Shown here piece by piece: positions 1 to 7,497 of a stretch of DNA of 64,000 bases. Position numbers and translations under genes: made by a program. Positions within the stretch are counted from its first letter, which is position 1; the number at the start of each line of letters is the position of its first letter. The notes beneath the pieces were generated by a model. That model did not search any database, was not told the origin of the DNA, and worked only from the letters and a program-made list of their open reading frames with translations. The stretch comes from an uncultured beta proteobacterium (GTDB lineage: Bacteria; Pseudomonadota; Gammaproteobacteria; Burkholderiales; Burkholderiaceae_B): contig CAIJKV010000205.1 in assembly GCA_903821335.1 (NCBI GenBank), forward strand, positions 1-64,000, written 5' to 3'.

Positions 1-806
1 GGAACAGGCGCGCAAATCAGATTGGTGTCCTGGACCTTATTCATGGCGTCAAAAAGATCTGCCGGAAACACCACATAGCCCAGACGCCAACTGGCCATGC
101 CATAATTTTTGGACATGGAATAAAAAGACAGTGTGTGCTGGTTTGCCCCAGGCAATGAAGCGGGCGAAAAATGTTCCGCACCGTCATAGGTAAAGTATTC
201 GTAAGCTTCATCGCAGAAGTGGTATAGCCCTTTTTCAGCACATAAGGTGTTCACCGCAGTCAGGGATGCTTGCGAATACACAGCGCCTGTGGGGTTGTTG
301 GGTGAAACCGTCACGATGGCTCGGGTGCGGGGTGTGATGGCCGCCGCCAGCGCGTCGACATTCAAGCTCCAGTCCTCATTAACAGCCACAGGCACGGGCA
401 CGCAACCGCACATGCGAACCGCCATTTCCTGGTTGAAATAATACGGTTTGGGCAAGATGAACTCGTCGCCGGGGTCAGCCACCGCCAGTACGCAATTCAA
501 GAACGCCATGTTGCTACCCGCAGTCACCATCAGCATGGCGTCTGACCCGCAATGAACATTGTTTTCATTGGCGAGTTTTTGTTTTAGGGCGTCGACCAAC
601 GCCGGATAGCCCATCACGGCCTGGTACTTATTCAGTTGGACGTCACCCATCAGACCAGGCAGGGCGGCGATCGCCTCTGCGGGGGGGCCATAATTCACCA
701 CCCCCTGGCCCAGCGAAATCGTGCCAGGGTTGTTAATGACCAGGGCGCCGATAGCGGGAATAATGGGGGCATCCACCGCAGCCATACGATGTGAGTAGCG
801 CTTCAT
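1..806 (-). CDS. PLP-dependent class I/II aminotransferase (3' part off window)
   Basis: The open frame reads from an ATG at 806 down through the window edge without a stop, so it is missing from the ORF track and its C-terminus is cut off. About 268 residues are visible. It opens MKRYSHRMAAVDAPIIPAIG and contains the fold-type I signatures SPNNPTGAVYS, CDEAYEYF and SMSKNYGMASWRLGY. The lysine of SMSKNYG is the expected Schiff-base lysine for pyridoxal phosphate. The family transfers amino groups between an amino acid and a 2-oxo acid in the cytosol. The substrate cannot be told from sequence. No operon partner is visible and it lies downstream of the tRNA terminator. The class assignment is firm and the exact enzyme is unknown. 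Confidence 0.88.
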   Translation of the reverse strand, partial: MKRYSHRMAAVDAPIIPAIGALVINNPGTISLGQGVVNYGPPAEAIAALPGLMGDVQLNKYQAVMGYPALVDALKQKLANENNVHCGSDAMLMVTAGSNMAFLNCVLAVADPGDEFILPKPYYFNQEMAVRMCGCVPVPVAVNEDWSLNVDALAAAITPRTRAIVTVSPNNPTGAVYSQASLTAVNTLCAEKGLYHFCDEAYEYFTYDGAEHFSPASLPGANQHTLSFYSMSKNYGMASWRLGYVVFPADLFDAMNKVQDTNLICAPV

Positions 807-921
807 GGGTCAAATCTTCAATGTAGTAATCATAGTGAAACAAAGTTTACACACATCGCCGCATGAAACCTAACCCCTCTGTTGGAAGAGAAACTCAGGG
901 TCTTCAATAATTTCATGCCGC

Positions 922-952
922 AAAAAAAGGACAACATTTCTGTTGTCCTTTT
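922..952 (-). terminator. Rho-independent terminator of the tRNA-Ile gene
   Basis: On the minus strand an 11-bp stem (AAAAGGACAAC / GTTGTCCTTTT) with a 6-nt loop runs into a stretch of seven Ts. It starts 9 nt after the encoded CCA end of the tRNA, so it is positioned to end tRNA-Ile transcription before the aminotransferase gene. Confidence 0.85.
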
Positions 953-960
953 CGCAATCA

Positions 961-1283
961 TGGTGGCCCCCCCGTGAGTCGAACACGGCACCAACGGATT
1001 CGGGTTTGTGTAGCTTTCACTACTCCCTGGACTATCTCATCACCTGCAACACTCCGAAGGAGTTTGATCAGGTGTCGGGCGTTCGTGGCGGGAATTAAGA
1101 GGACTCGACCTCTCCGCTAGTCTCTGCACCTTCCGGTACTGTAGTACCGGCTTGGCTCAGGATTGCCATACCGCCAAGGCGGCTTAGGTTTCCCTGAATT
1201 AACCCGATTTGCAATCGCCATTTCTGACAAAAGTCACCTTACTGATGAGTCCGCTGCTCTAACCAAGCATGAGCTAGGGGGCC
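961..1283 (-). tRNA. tRNA-Ile(CAU) interrupted by a group I intron
   Basis: Joining 1245-1283 (39-nt 5' exon) to 961-1000 (40-nt 3' exon) gives a complete 79-nt tRNA with encoded CCA. Acceptor GGCCCCC pairs with GGGGGCC, the D-stem is GCTC/GAGC, the anticodon stem is GCGGA/TCCGT around loop CTCATAA, and the T-stem is CCGTG/CACGG with loop TTCGACT. The anticodon is CAT. The overall sequence resembles E. coli ileX-type tRNA-Ile2 rather than tRNA-Met, including C4:G69 and C5:G68, which are known determinants for TilS, the enzyme that makes lysidine-34. The product would decode AUA and needs both splicing and lysidine modification. A tRNA scanner not aware of introns would miss or misplace this gene. 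Confidence 0.93.
1001..1244 (-). ncRNA. Self-splicing group I intron (IC3-like) in the tRNA-Ile anticodon loop
   Basis: The 244-nt insertion sits directly after the CAU anticodon. The 5' exon ends in U and the intron ends in G (...CACAAACCCG), as required for group I splice sites. Exon UCAU can pair with intron GUGA to form P1 with a U-G wobble. Conserved core blocks are visible: GGGAAACCTAAGC, GGTATGGCAA, GGTGCAGAGACTA and ATAGTCCAGGGAG, the last two supplying the P7 strands. P5 is CCGCC/GGCGG, P6 has CCGGTAC/GTACCGG, P8 has CACCTG/CAGGTG, and P9 is GTAGT-GAAA-GCTAC with a GAAA tetraloop. These blocks and the insertion site match my recollection of the about 205-nt Azoarcus tRNA-Ile(CAU) intron. 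There is no homing-endonuclease ORF. Self-splicing itself is inferred. Confidence 0.92.
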
Positions 1284-1292
1284 CTGAACAAC

Positions 1293-1321
1293 ACATTACT
1301 CAGCCGTCGATCTTATCACAA
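1293..1321 (-). promoter_or_regulatory. Candidate sigma-70 promoter of the tRNA-Ile gene
   Basis: On the minus strand TTGTGA and TAATGT are separated by 17 nt. The predicted start would fall about 3-6 nt before the mature tRNA 5' end at 1283. The -10 matches consensus poorly (3/6), so this is a weak call supported mainly by position. Confidence 0.33.
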
Positions 1322-1602
1322 CTTCCAGATCGATATTTTCCGATGGCATACAAAAAGCACGCCATCATTAATAACAATAATTCAATAAAATCATATAGTT
1401 ATGTCTATAACGGACACAGAAATTCATATCTTTTTCAGGAAGTTTCTCGTGCCTGAATGATCGCGATGGACTGACCAGAAACATTCCACATTTTTATAGA
1501 CCTGTGAACTGAGGTCTGGTTGTTGCGAACGTCCTGGTTGCGTCTGAATTTCCTTACTGTGCACACGGCTATTGATACGCCGCACCAGAACGGGCGGCCC
1601 GC
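1322..1602. other. Non-coding gap between tRNA-Ile and sirB2-like gene
   Basis: Together with the candidate promoter this is a gap of just over 300 bp. It includes an AT-rich stretch (about 1360-1410) compatible with an upstream element for the tRNA promoter. A short GATGGC/GCCATC inverted repeat is present but has no T-run. No convincing gene or RNA is seen. The 97-aa track ORF over 1163-1456 is a chance frame across the intron and upstream DNA. Confidence 0.5.
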
Positions 1603-1977
1603 CTATAAAAGCCCTAGCGTGGGTGACTTGGTGAACGCCACCGCGACGATGTACATCACAACAGTCAGCGCGGCCACCAGGGCGCGAGCCTGATACGTTC
1701 CCTGTTTCAACGCCTGCCGCCCCAGCGCAATATAAACAAGCAGACCGAGAATTTTAGCGGCCAGCCAGGGCTGAGTAAGCGGGTTGAGAGCCAGCATCCA
1801 GGCAAGCGTGATGCCGGCCGTGAGCAGTACGGTGTCGATCAGGTGCGGTGCCACGCGCAGAAACTTGACGCGCCGCCAGCGGACGTCGCCTGTCTGCAAC
1901 ACCCCGCGCAGTGCGAACAAACCAACGGTCAGGAACGCACACGCGACGTGAATGGTTTTTATCGAGACGTAGTCCAA
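1603..1977 (-). CDS. SirB2-family integral membrane protein
   Basis: This 124-residue protein starts MDYVSIKTIHVACAFLTVG and has four hydrophobic segments (roughly residues 7-24, 46-64, 72-87 and 100-116). The N-terminal pattern and length match the SirB2 family of small inner-membrane proteins, named after a Salmonella invasion-regulator locus. The biochemical role of the family is not established. The start codon is TTG. It is kept because family members begin at this point, but the nearest GGAG is about 12 nt upstream. It lies downstream of nsrR on the same strand with a 200-bp gap, so co-transcription is possible but not shown. Confidence 0.75.
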   Translation of the reverse strand: MDYVSIKTIHVACAFLTVGLFALRGVLQTGDVRWRRVKFLRVAPHLIDTVLLTAGITLAWMLALNPLTQPWLAAKILGLLVYIALGRQALKQGTYQARALVAALTVVMYIVAVAFTKSPTLGLL

Positions 1978-2185
1978 AATGCGGCGGTGCTCCGGTCTGA
2001 TTCAGCCAGCCAATCATCCCAGATTGCAAGCTGTGCGACAAAGTGAACATTCTCAAAAAAACAAAAATTTGCATGGAATCAAGGGCAGACGAACGGGACT
2101 GGTCTGCCGCAACAACTGAGACACGGTTATGTCTGCCGTGGAAAATGGCTGCATCAGAAATGGCTAAAAATTTGCATGAGCGCTA

Positions 2186-2644
2186 TCAGCTAAAAAATTG
2201 CACTTTGGTTGCAAGCGCGCGCCTCGGCTTGCCTGATTGAGGCGTGCCGCCCGCAACGTCGGCCAATGTCACGCCGTCAAGTTCCTTCAGGTAGGCCTGC
2301 AACGCGGACTGAAACACCTGCTTGAGTCGACACGCCGGGTTGAGCCTGCAAAGCGTGGTCTCCGAGTCAAAGCACTCCACCAGCCTGAAGTCAGTTTCGG
2401 TCGCACGCACCACATCCCCGATGCGAATAGTGGCCGGGTCTTTCAGCAGGCGCAACCCGCCCCCACGACCCCGGGTCGTTTCCAGGATGCCCTGGCGTGC
2501 GAGGTCATTGACGATTTTCATCAAATGATTTTTCGACACGCTGTGATGCTCGGCCAGTTCAGCGATCGTGACCAGCCGACTCGTGTGGGTCGCGCAGTAC
2601 ATCAGTACTCTGAGCGAATAGTCGGTGTAGTCAGAAAGTCGCAT
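2186..2644 (-). CDS. nsrR: NsrR, Rrf2-family nitric-oxide-sensing repressor
   Basis: The 152-residue protein begins MRLSDYTDYSLRVLMYCA, has an N-terminal winged helix-turn-helix (about residues 1-70, ending in the Rrf2 signature GRGGGLRL), and carries three cysteines at 91, 99 and 105. These match the Fe-S cluster ligands of NsrR (known positions near 93, 99 and 105). NsrR represses NO-detoxification genes, and NO damage to the cluster relieves repression. The ATG at 2644 has an AAGG Shine-Dalgarno site 7 nt upstream. It is divergent from nnrS across a 148-bp intergenic region that holds a strong NsrR-type operator. A half-site AAGATGCACAC at 2656-2666, just ahead of its own start, suggests autoregulation. 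Confidence 0.92.
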   Translation of the reverse strand: MRLSDYTDYSLRVLMYCATHTSRLVTIAELAEHHSVSKNHLMKIVNDLARQGILETTRGRGGGLRLLKDPATIRIGDVVRATETDFRLVECFDSETTLCRLNPACRLKQVFQSALQAYLKELDGVTLADVAGGTPQSGKPRRALATKVQFFS

Positions 2645-2697
2645 GATCAGCCTTAAAGATGCACACAGTATATTGCTTTAAATGCCGCATCTGCATT

Positions 2698-2720
2698 AAG
2701 ATGCATAAACAATACATCTT
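2698..2720. promoter_or_regulatory. NsrR-type operator between nsrR and nnrS
   Basis: A 23-bp element has two 11-bp arms, AAGATGCATAA and CAATACATCTT, around a central A. The arms are inverted copies matching at 8 of 11 positions. This is the AAGATGCATTT-type palindrome known for NsrR. It lies 72 bp before the nnrS ATG. The adjacent nsrR gene supports the assignment. Binding itself is inferred. Confidence 0.85.
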
Positions 2721-2792
2721 TAAGTTTTTGGCTCGTGATTCGAACCACAAATTTATCGATTTTGATTCTGCGCAATTAATTCTGGTGTCGTC

Positions 2793-3989
2793 ATGCTGAT
2801 ACAAATCAGTCCTTCCGGTTCAACGCCTGCCAAGCCGCTCACGGGGTGGCCACTATTGCGGCTGGGCTTTCGTCCGTTCTACTTTGTCGCCGCAGTGTTT
2901 GCCTGCCTGTCGATTCCCTTCTGGATCGCGCTGTTCCTTGGGCAGGTCAACGTCACAATGCGCGTGGCACCCCTGCTCTGGCATGCGCATGAAATGCTGT
3001 TTGGATTTGCCGTTGCAGTCATTGTTGGCTTTCTGATGACAGCAGGAAAAGCCTGGACGGGGCTTGCCACGCCCAGAGGCGCGTCACTCGCAGCGCTGGC
3101 GGCGCTGTGGATTGCTGCCCGACTCACGGCACTTGTGGGCCCTTATGCCTTGTATGCCGTGCTTGACATGATGCTGTTGCCGATTGTTGCCGGCATTTTG
3201 CTCAATATTTTGCTTCGGTCAAAAAACCGACGCAACCTTCCTCTGGTACTGATTCTGGCCTTGCTTGCGCTGGCCAACCTGCTGTTCCATCTGTCAGCAA
3301 GCAGTGTCATCGCTGTGCCACCGATGAAAGCATTGCACGCGGGCCTGGCCCTGGTCGTCATGATTGAATGTGTGATGGCCGGGCGGGTCGTGCCCGCCTT
3401 TACCGCAGCCGTCACCCCTGGCCTGAAAATCTCCATGCACCCACGCGTCGAACAGGTCACGCTCGGCCTGACCGGACTCGCCCTGGCATTATGGGTTTTT
3501 GCCACACCTGGCCCCATCACGGTGGTGAGTTTCTCAGTCGCTGCTGGATTGCATCTTTATCGTCAGGCGCAATGGCACCCGTGGGGTACGCGCAGTCGTC
3601 CCATACTCTGGATTTTGCACGTTTCCTATGCCTGGATCGCAGTCGGCTTTGCGCTGTTGGCGTTGGCCCAAGCCGGTCTCGTCAATCAATCCGCCGGTGT
3701 GCACGCGCTCGCCATTGGCCTGACTGGCGGATTGATTATCGGAATGATCACCCGCACGGCGCGCGGGCACACCGGCAGGACCTTGCGCTCGTCAACAAGT
3801 GAAGTCGTGGCATATAGCCTGGTGATTCTGGCCGCGCTGGTACGCGTTTTCGTACCCCTGGCTGCACCCGACTGGTACGTGCCCGCACTGATCGTGGCTG
3901 CCCTGGCCTGGTGTGTTGCCTTCGCACTGTACCTCTACCTCTACACGCCCTGGCTGTTCAGTACCCGACTGGACGGCAAGGACGGCTGA
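2793..3989 (+). CDS. nnrS: NnrS family membrane protein
   Basis: This 398-residue protein is almost entirely hydrophobic, with about 12 predicted transmembrane segments. It contains the NnrS hallmarks RLGFRPFYF near residue 27 and WHAHEMLFGF near residue 64. NnrS proteins are haem- and copper-containing inner-membrane proteins linked to denitrification and resistance to NO stress. Their exact activity is unsettled. The NsrR operator upstream and the divergent nsrR gene predict NO induction. The DUF2249 gene follows after 55 bp on the same strand. Family assignment is secure. Confidence 0.93.
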   Translation: MLIQISPSGSTPAKPLTGWPLLRLGFRPFYFVAAVFACLSIPFWIALFLGQVNVTMRVAPLLWHAHEMLFGFAVAVIVGFLMTAGKAWTGLATPRGASLAALAALWIAARLTALVGPYALYAVLDMMLLPIVAGILLNILLRSKNRRNLPLVLILALLALANLLFHLSASSVIAVPPMKALHAGLALVVMIECVMAGRVVPAFTAAVTPGLKISMHPRVEQVTLGLTGLALALWVFATPGPITVVSFSVAAGLHLYRQAQWHPWGTRSRPILWILHVSYAWIAVGFALLALAQAGLVNQSAGVHALAIGLTGGLIIGMITRTARGHTGRTLRSSTSEVVAYSLVILAALVRVFVPLAAPDWYVPALIVAALAWCVAFALYLYLYTPWLFSTRLDGKDG

Positions 3990-4044
3990 CCCCTTTTGTC
4001 TCTGCAACATTGAACCCGTCACACTCAAACTCAAAGGACTCAAG

Positions 4045-4362
4045 ATGACCATGACAATTTCCACGGCGATATTGGCAACCACGATCGATGTGCGCGAAAT
4101 CGCTCCACACGACCGTCACACCCTGATTTTCAATCAGTTCGATGCCCTTGAACCCGGCCAGGCGCTACAGGTCGTGAACGACCATGATCCTCAGGGTCTG
4201 CACCGTCAGTTCGAGCAATACCTCCCGGGCAAATATGACTGGGCGTACCTTGAAAACGGACCTGAACTCTGGCGTGTACAGATCAGTAAGCTGGTGGCGA
4301 CCAACGCTCAGGTCAAGATCGCTGGCAGTTCATGCTGTTCAGGCGGCGCCTGTTGCGGTTGA
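4045..4362 (+). CDS. DUF2249 domain protein of the NsrR module
   Basis: The track ORF starts earlier, but the ATG at 4045 has AAAGGA 6 nt upstream and gives the expected 105-residue protein (MTMTISTAILATTIDVREIA...). The DUF2249 core spans roughly residues 14-90 (DVREIAPHDRH ... WAYLENGPELWRVQI). It ends in a cysteine-rich tail SSCCSGGACCG that could bind metal. DUF2249 proteins frequently accompany nitrite/NO metabolism genes. Here it follows nnrS and is probably on the same NsrR-controlled transcript. The molecular function is unknown. Confidence 0.85.
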   Translation: MTMTISTAILATTIDVREIAPHDRHTLIFNQFDALEPGQALQVVNDHDPQGLHRQFEQYLPGKYDWAYLENGPELWRVQISKLVATNAQVKIAGSSCCSGGACCG

Positions 4363-4379
4363 TCGTTTCGGGCACGCAC

Positions 4380-4421
4380 TTTAATTGATTAAAAATTTGA
4401 ATAAATTTTTAATCAATTAAA
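4380..4421. repeat. Perfect 19-bp AT-rich inverted repeat
   Basis: The arms TTTAATTGATTAAAAATTT and AAATTTTTAATCAATTAAA are exact inverted complements around the 4-nt loop GAAT. It lies between the convergent DUF2249 and rpoD genes, next to the rpoD terminator. It lacks the GC-rich stem of an ordinary terminator, although it could help end transcription from the nnrS side. Confidence 0.85.
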
Positions 4422-4424
4422 AAT

Positions 4425-4470
4425 AAAAAAAAGCTGCAAACCGTTGCGTAGCATAGGTTTACAGCCTTTT
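4425..4470 (-). terminator. Rho-independent terminator after rpoD
   Basis: On the minus strand GGCTGTAAACC pairs with GGTTTGCAGC (one mismatch), followed directly by eight Ts. It begins 27 nt after the rpoD stop codon and would end the rpsU-dnaG-rpoD transcript. Confidence 0.85.
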
Positions 4471-4496
4471 CCTGGGGCTCCCCCCATCGAAGGATT

Positions 4497-7421
4497 TTAC
4501 TGTCCTTCGAGAAAGCTCTTCAGTTTATCCGCTCGGCTTGGATGACGCAGCTTGCGCAGCGCTTTGGCCTCAATCTGGCGGATTCGCTCGCGCGTCACGT
4601 CAAACTGTTTACCCACTTCTTCCAGCGTCTGGTCGGTGCTCATCTCGATACCGAACCGCATGCGCAGCACTTTTGCCTCGCGTGGGGTCAACGAGTCAAG
4701 CACTTCCTTGACCACGTTGTGCATCGAACTGTGCAACGCCGCGTCGGCCGGGGCCAGCGTATGCGTGTCTTCGATGAAATCACCGAGGTGTGAGTCGTCA
4801 TCATCGCCGATCGGTGTTTCCATCGAAATCGGTTCTTTGGCGATTTTCAGGATCTTGCGGATCTTGTCCTCGGGCATATCCATCTTGGACGCAAGCGTCG
4901 CGGGATCGGGCTCAGCACCAGTTTCCTGCAAAATCTGGCGGCTGATCCGGTTCATCTTGTTGATCGTTTCGATCATGTGGACCGGGATACGGATCGTGCG
5001 GGCCTGGTCGGCGATCGACCGGGTAATAGCCTGACGAATCCACCACGTGGCGTACGTTGAAAACTTGTAGCCGCGGCGATATTCAAACTTGTCCACTGCT
5101 TTCATCAGGCCGATGTTGCCTTCCTGGATCAGATCCAGGAACTGCAAACCACGGTTGGTGTATTTCTTGGCGATCGAGATCACCAGACGCAGGTTGGCCT
5201 CGGTCATTTCACGTTTGGCCTTGCGAGCCTTGGCTTCGCCGGTAGCCATGCGCTTGTTGACGTCTTTCAGGTCTTTCAGCGGCAGCACCACGCGCGACTG
5301 CAGGTCGATCAGCTTTTGCTGAAGTTCCTGCACAGCGGGGATGTGACGCTTGAGCGTCACGGCGTAGTCGTGGTTACCCGCGACTTCGGCCAACACCCAG
5401 TCAAGATTGGTCTCGTTACCCGGGAACACCTTGATGAAGTGGCTGCGAGGCATGCCAGCACGGTCGACACAGGTGTGCAGCACCGCACGTTCCAACTGGC
5501 GGACTTCCTCGACCTGGGCGCGCAGCGTGTCGGCCAGACGTTCAACCATCTTGGCAGTAAACCGGATACCCATCATTTCATTCTGGATGATTCCCTGCGA
5601 AGAAATGTAGATGTCAGAGCGATAGCCGTCTTTTTCGTAAGCAGCGCGCATTTTCGCAAACGCTGTGCCCACGATATCGAACTTGGCCAAACCCTTGACA
5701 CGCAGGTCTTCGAGCTGCTTGCTGCTCATGCCGCCTGCGGGGCCATCTTCGTCAGAATCGTCGGCGACACCGGCTCCCGCGTATTCGGCACCATCGTCAG
5801 GATCAACCAGGCCATCGACGACTTCGTCGATTTGAGCCGAGGCATCGCGCACGCGCTGCACGTGATTCAGGATTTCGTTGATGGTGGTCGGGCATGCCGA
5901 GATCGCCATCACCATGTGTTTCAGGCCATCCTCGATCCGCTTGGCAATTTCGATTTCGCCCTCACGGGTCAGCAATTCGACCGTGCCCATTTCGCGCATG
6001 TACATCCGAACCGGGTCGGTCGTACGGCCAAAGTCGGAGTCAACAGTCGTCAGCGCTGCCTCGGCCTGATCTTCGACGTCATCGTCGCTTGAGGCGACGG
6101 GCGCATCGGGACTCAACAACAAGTCTTCCGCGTCCGGGGCCTGGTCATAGACCGCGATCCCCATGTCACCAAAGGTGCTGATGATGCCGTCAATCGCTTC
6201 GGCATCAACCAGGTCGTCGGGCAGGTGATCGTTGATCTCGCCGTAAGTCAGATAGCCACGGTCTTTGCCAAGCTTGATCAGCAGCTTCAGGCGGTTACGT
6301 CGGGCTTCGTGCTCTTCGGGTGACACCGGACCGCGTGCGACCAGGTCTTTACCGTCGACCTTGCCGCGCTTACCGCGCTTGACTGGCTTGAGTTCAGGCA
6401 GGGCCTCGACCTCGCCATCGTGACCGCCTGCATCATCGAAGTCGCTGTCGTTGTTGTTGTTGGGGTTCTTGGACGGACGCCCAGGACGTCGTCCTGTGCC
6501 GCCGGGCGGACGGCCAGGCGCTTTGCCTTCGGGTTTGCCCTCGGCACCCACTTTGGCGCGCGCGACCTTGGCAGGCTTGTCAGTCGATTCCTTTTTTGCC
6601 GTGGCAGCAACCGGGGCAACTTTCCCGGCAGCGACTTTGACAGGCGCGGACTTGGCAGCCGCTGCCTTAACAGGCGCAACTTTACCGGGTACAACTTTAC
6701 CAGGTGCAGCTTTAACCGGTGCAGCCTTGACACTGGCAGTTGCCGTCTTGGCAGGCAAGGCTTTGTCTGTGGAATGGACCGCTGCAGTTTTGGCCACCGG
6801 TTTGACGATGACTTTGGCAGCGGGCTTGATGGTGACCTTAACGGCAGGCTTTTGGCCTGCTTTGGGTTCTGGCGTGGGTTTGGCCTGTGATACCGGCTTC
6901 ATTGCTTCCTTGACTGATTGGGCGGCGGGCTTGGCACGACCTGTAACGGCGGGCTTTGCTGCAGTTTTTGAAACGGTCTGACTGCCGGAGGACGTCTGAT
7001 TCGACGAGAATTGAGGCGTGATGCTCTTGCCAACGGGTTTGGCGTTCGTCTGAACAGATCCCTTTCCTGCGGGTTTGACTGTGGAGGGTGTGGATTTGGC
7101 TGCAACCGGCTTGGCTGCAGGTTTCGCTGCCGGTTTGGCTGCGGATTTGACTGCAACTGGCTTAGCGGACGTCTTAAGTACCGGCTTGGGTGCAGCCTTG
7201 GCAGTGGCTTTCACCGCTGGCTTGACCTTGGCCGAGGTCGGTATGGCAGTCACCTTAACGGAAGCCTTGGGCGCAGGTTTCGCCGCAGCCATGGAAGACT
7301 GACGGCGGGTTTGCCCCGACGCATTCACTGAACGGGTGGTTGCAATGGTGGCCGAATTGGCCTGCGTATTGCCCGATGCGGATTGACTGAATAAAGACGT
7401 TTTGCCAGATGGTTGGGTCAT
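4497..7421 (-). CDS. rpoD: RNA polymerase sigma factor RpoD with a very long N-terminal extension
   Basis: This is the primary sigma factor. The C-terminal ~600 residues carry region 1.1 ([18 protein letters not shown]), region 1.2 ([20 protein letters not shown]), region 2 ([27 protein letters not shown]), region 3, and region 4 with the -35 recognition helix ([18 protein letters not shown]). The start was moved to the ATG at 7421 ([16 protein letters not shown] upstream), giving 974 residues against 613 in E. coli. The extra ~360 residues lie before region 1.1 and are low-complexity K/A/P/V sequence ([11 protein letters not shown]-type repeats, like histone H1 tails), closed by a basic [16 protein letters not shown] segment and an acidic stretch. 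It is the last gene of the rpsU-dnaG-rpoD operon, with a terminator downstream. Confidence 0.97.
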   Translation of the reverse strand: MTQPSGKTSLFSQSASGNTQANSATIATTRSVNASGQTRRQSSMAAAKPAPKASVKVTAIPTSAKVKPAVKATAKAAPKPVLKTSAKPVAVKSAAKPAAKPAAKPVAAKSTPSTVKPAGKGSVQTNAKPVGKSITPQFSSNQTSSGSQTVSKTAAKPAVTGRAKPAAQSVKEAMKPVSQAKPTPEPKAGQKPAVKVTIKPAAKVIVKPVAKTAAVHSTDKALPAKTATASVKAAPVKAAPGKVVPGKVAPVKAAAAKSAPVKVAAGKVAPVAATAKKESTDKPAKVARAKVGAEGKPEGKAPGRPPGGTGRRPGRPSKNPNNNNDSDFDDAGGHDGEVEALPELKPVKRGKRGKVDGKDLVARGPVSPEEHEARRNRLKLLIKLGKDRGYLTYGEINDHLPDDLVDAEAIDGIISTFGDMGIAVYDQAPDAEDLLLSPDAPVASSDDDVEDQAEAALTTVDSDFGRTTDPVRMYMREMGTVELLTREGEIEIAKRIEDGLKHMVMAISACPTTINEILNHVQRVRDASAQIDEVVDGLVDPDDGAEYAGAGVADDSDEDGPAGGMSSKQLEDLRVKGLAKFDIVGTAFAKMRAAYEKDGYRSDIYISSQGIIQNEMMGIRFTAKMVERLADTLRAQVEEVRQLERAVLHTCVDRAGMPRSHFIKVFPGNETNLDWVLAEVAGNHDYAVTLKRHIPAVQELQQKLIDLQSRVVLPLKDLKDVNKRMATGEAKARKAKREMTEANLRLVISIAKKYTNRGLQFLDLIQEGNIGLMKAVDKFEYRRGYKFSTYATWWIRQAITRSIADQARTIRIPVHMIETINKMNRISRQILQETGAEPDPATLASKMDMPEDKIRKILKIAKEPISMETPIGDDDDSHLGDFIEDTHTLAPADAALHSSMHNVVKEVLDSLTPREAKVLRMRFGIEMSTDQTLEEVGKQFDVTRERIRQIEAKALRKLRHPSRADKLKSFLEGQ

Positions 7422-7497
7422 GATCACTCTTATGTGAAAGATATGCGAGCGCCCTAACACTGACACTTGGCCGCGCAAACCCTTGATTTTAACCGAA

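Noticed and set aside
1163-1456. 97-aa plus-strand ORF over the tRNA intron region
   Set aside because: It crosses the intron, the tRNA 5' exon and upstream AT-rich DNA on the opposite strand, with no protein-like pattern or Shine-Dalgarno.
4380-4421. AT-rich inverted repeat as an origin or iteron
   Set aside because: It is a single hairpin with no iterons, DnaA boxes or replication genes nearby, so only the inverted repeat itself is reported.
6420-7331. Plus-strand ORFs rich in G/F/R or A/T/G opposite the rpoD N-terminus
   Set aside because: The low-complexity composition mirrors the AKPAAK repeats on the other strand. The repeats are assigned to rpoD because they are continuous in frame with its sigma domains.
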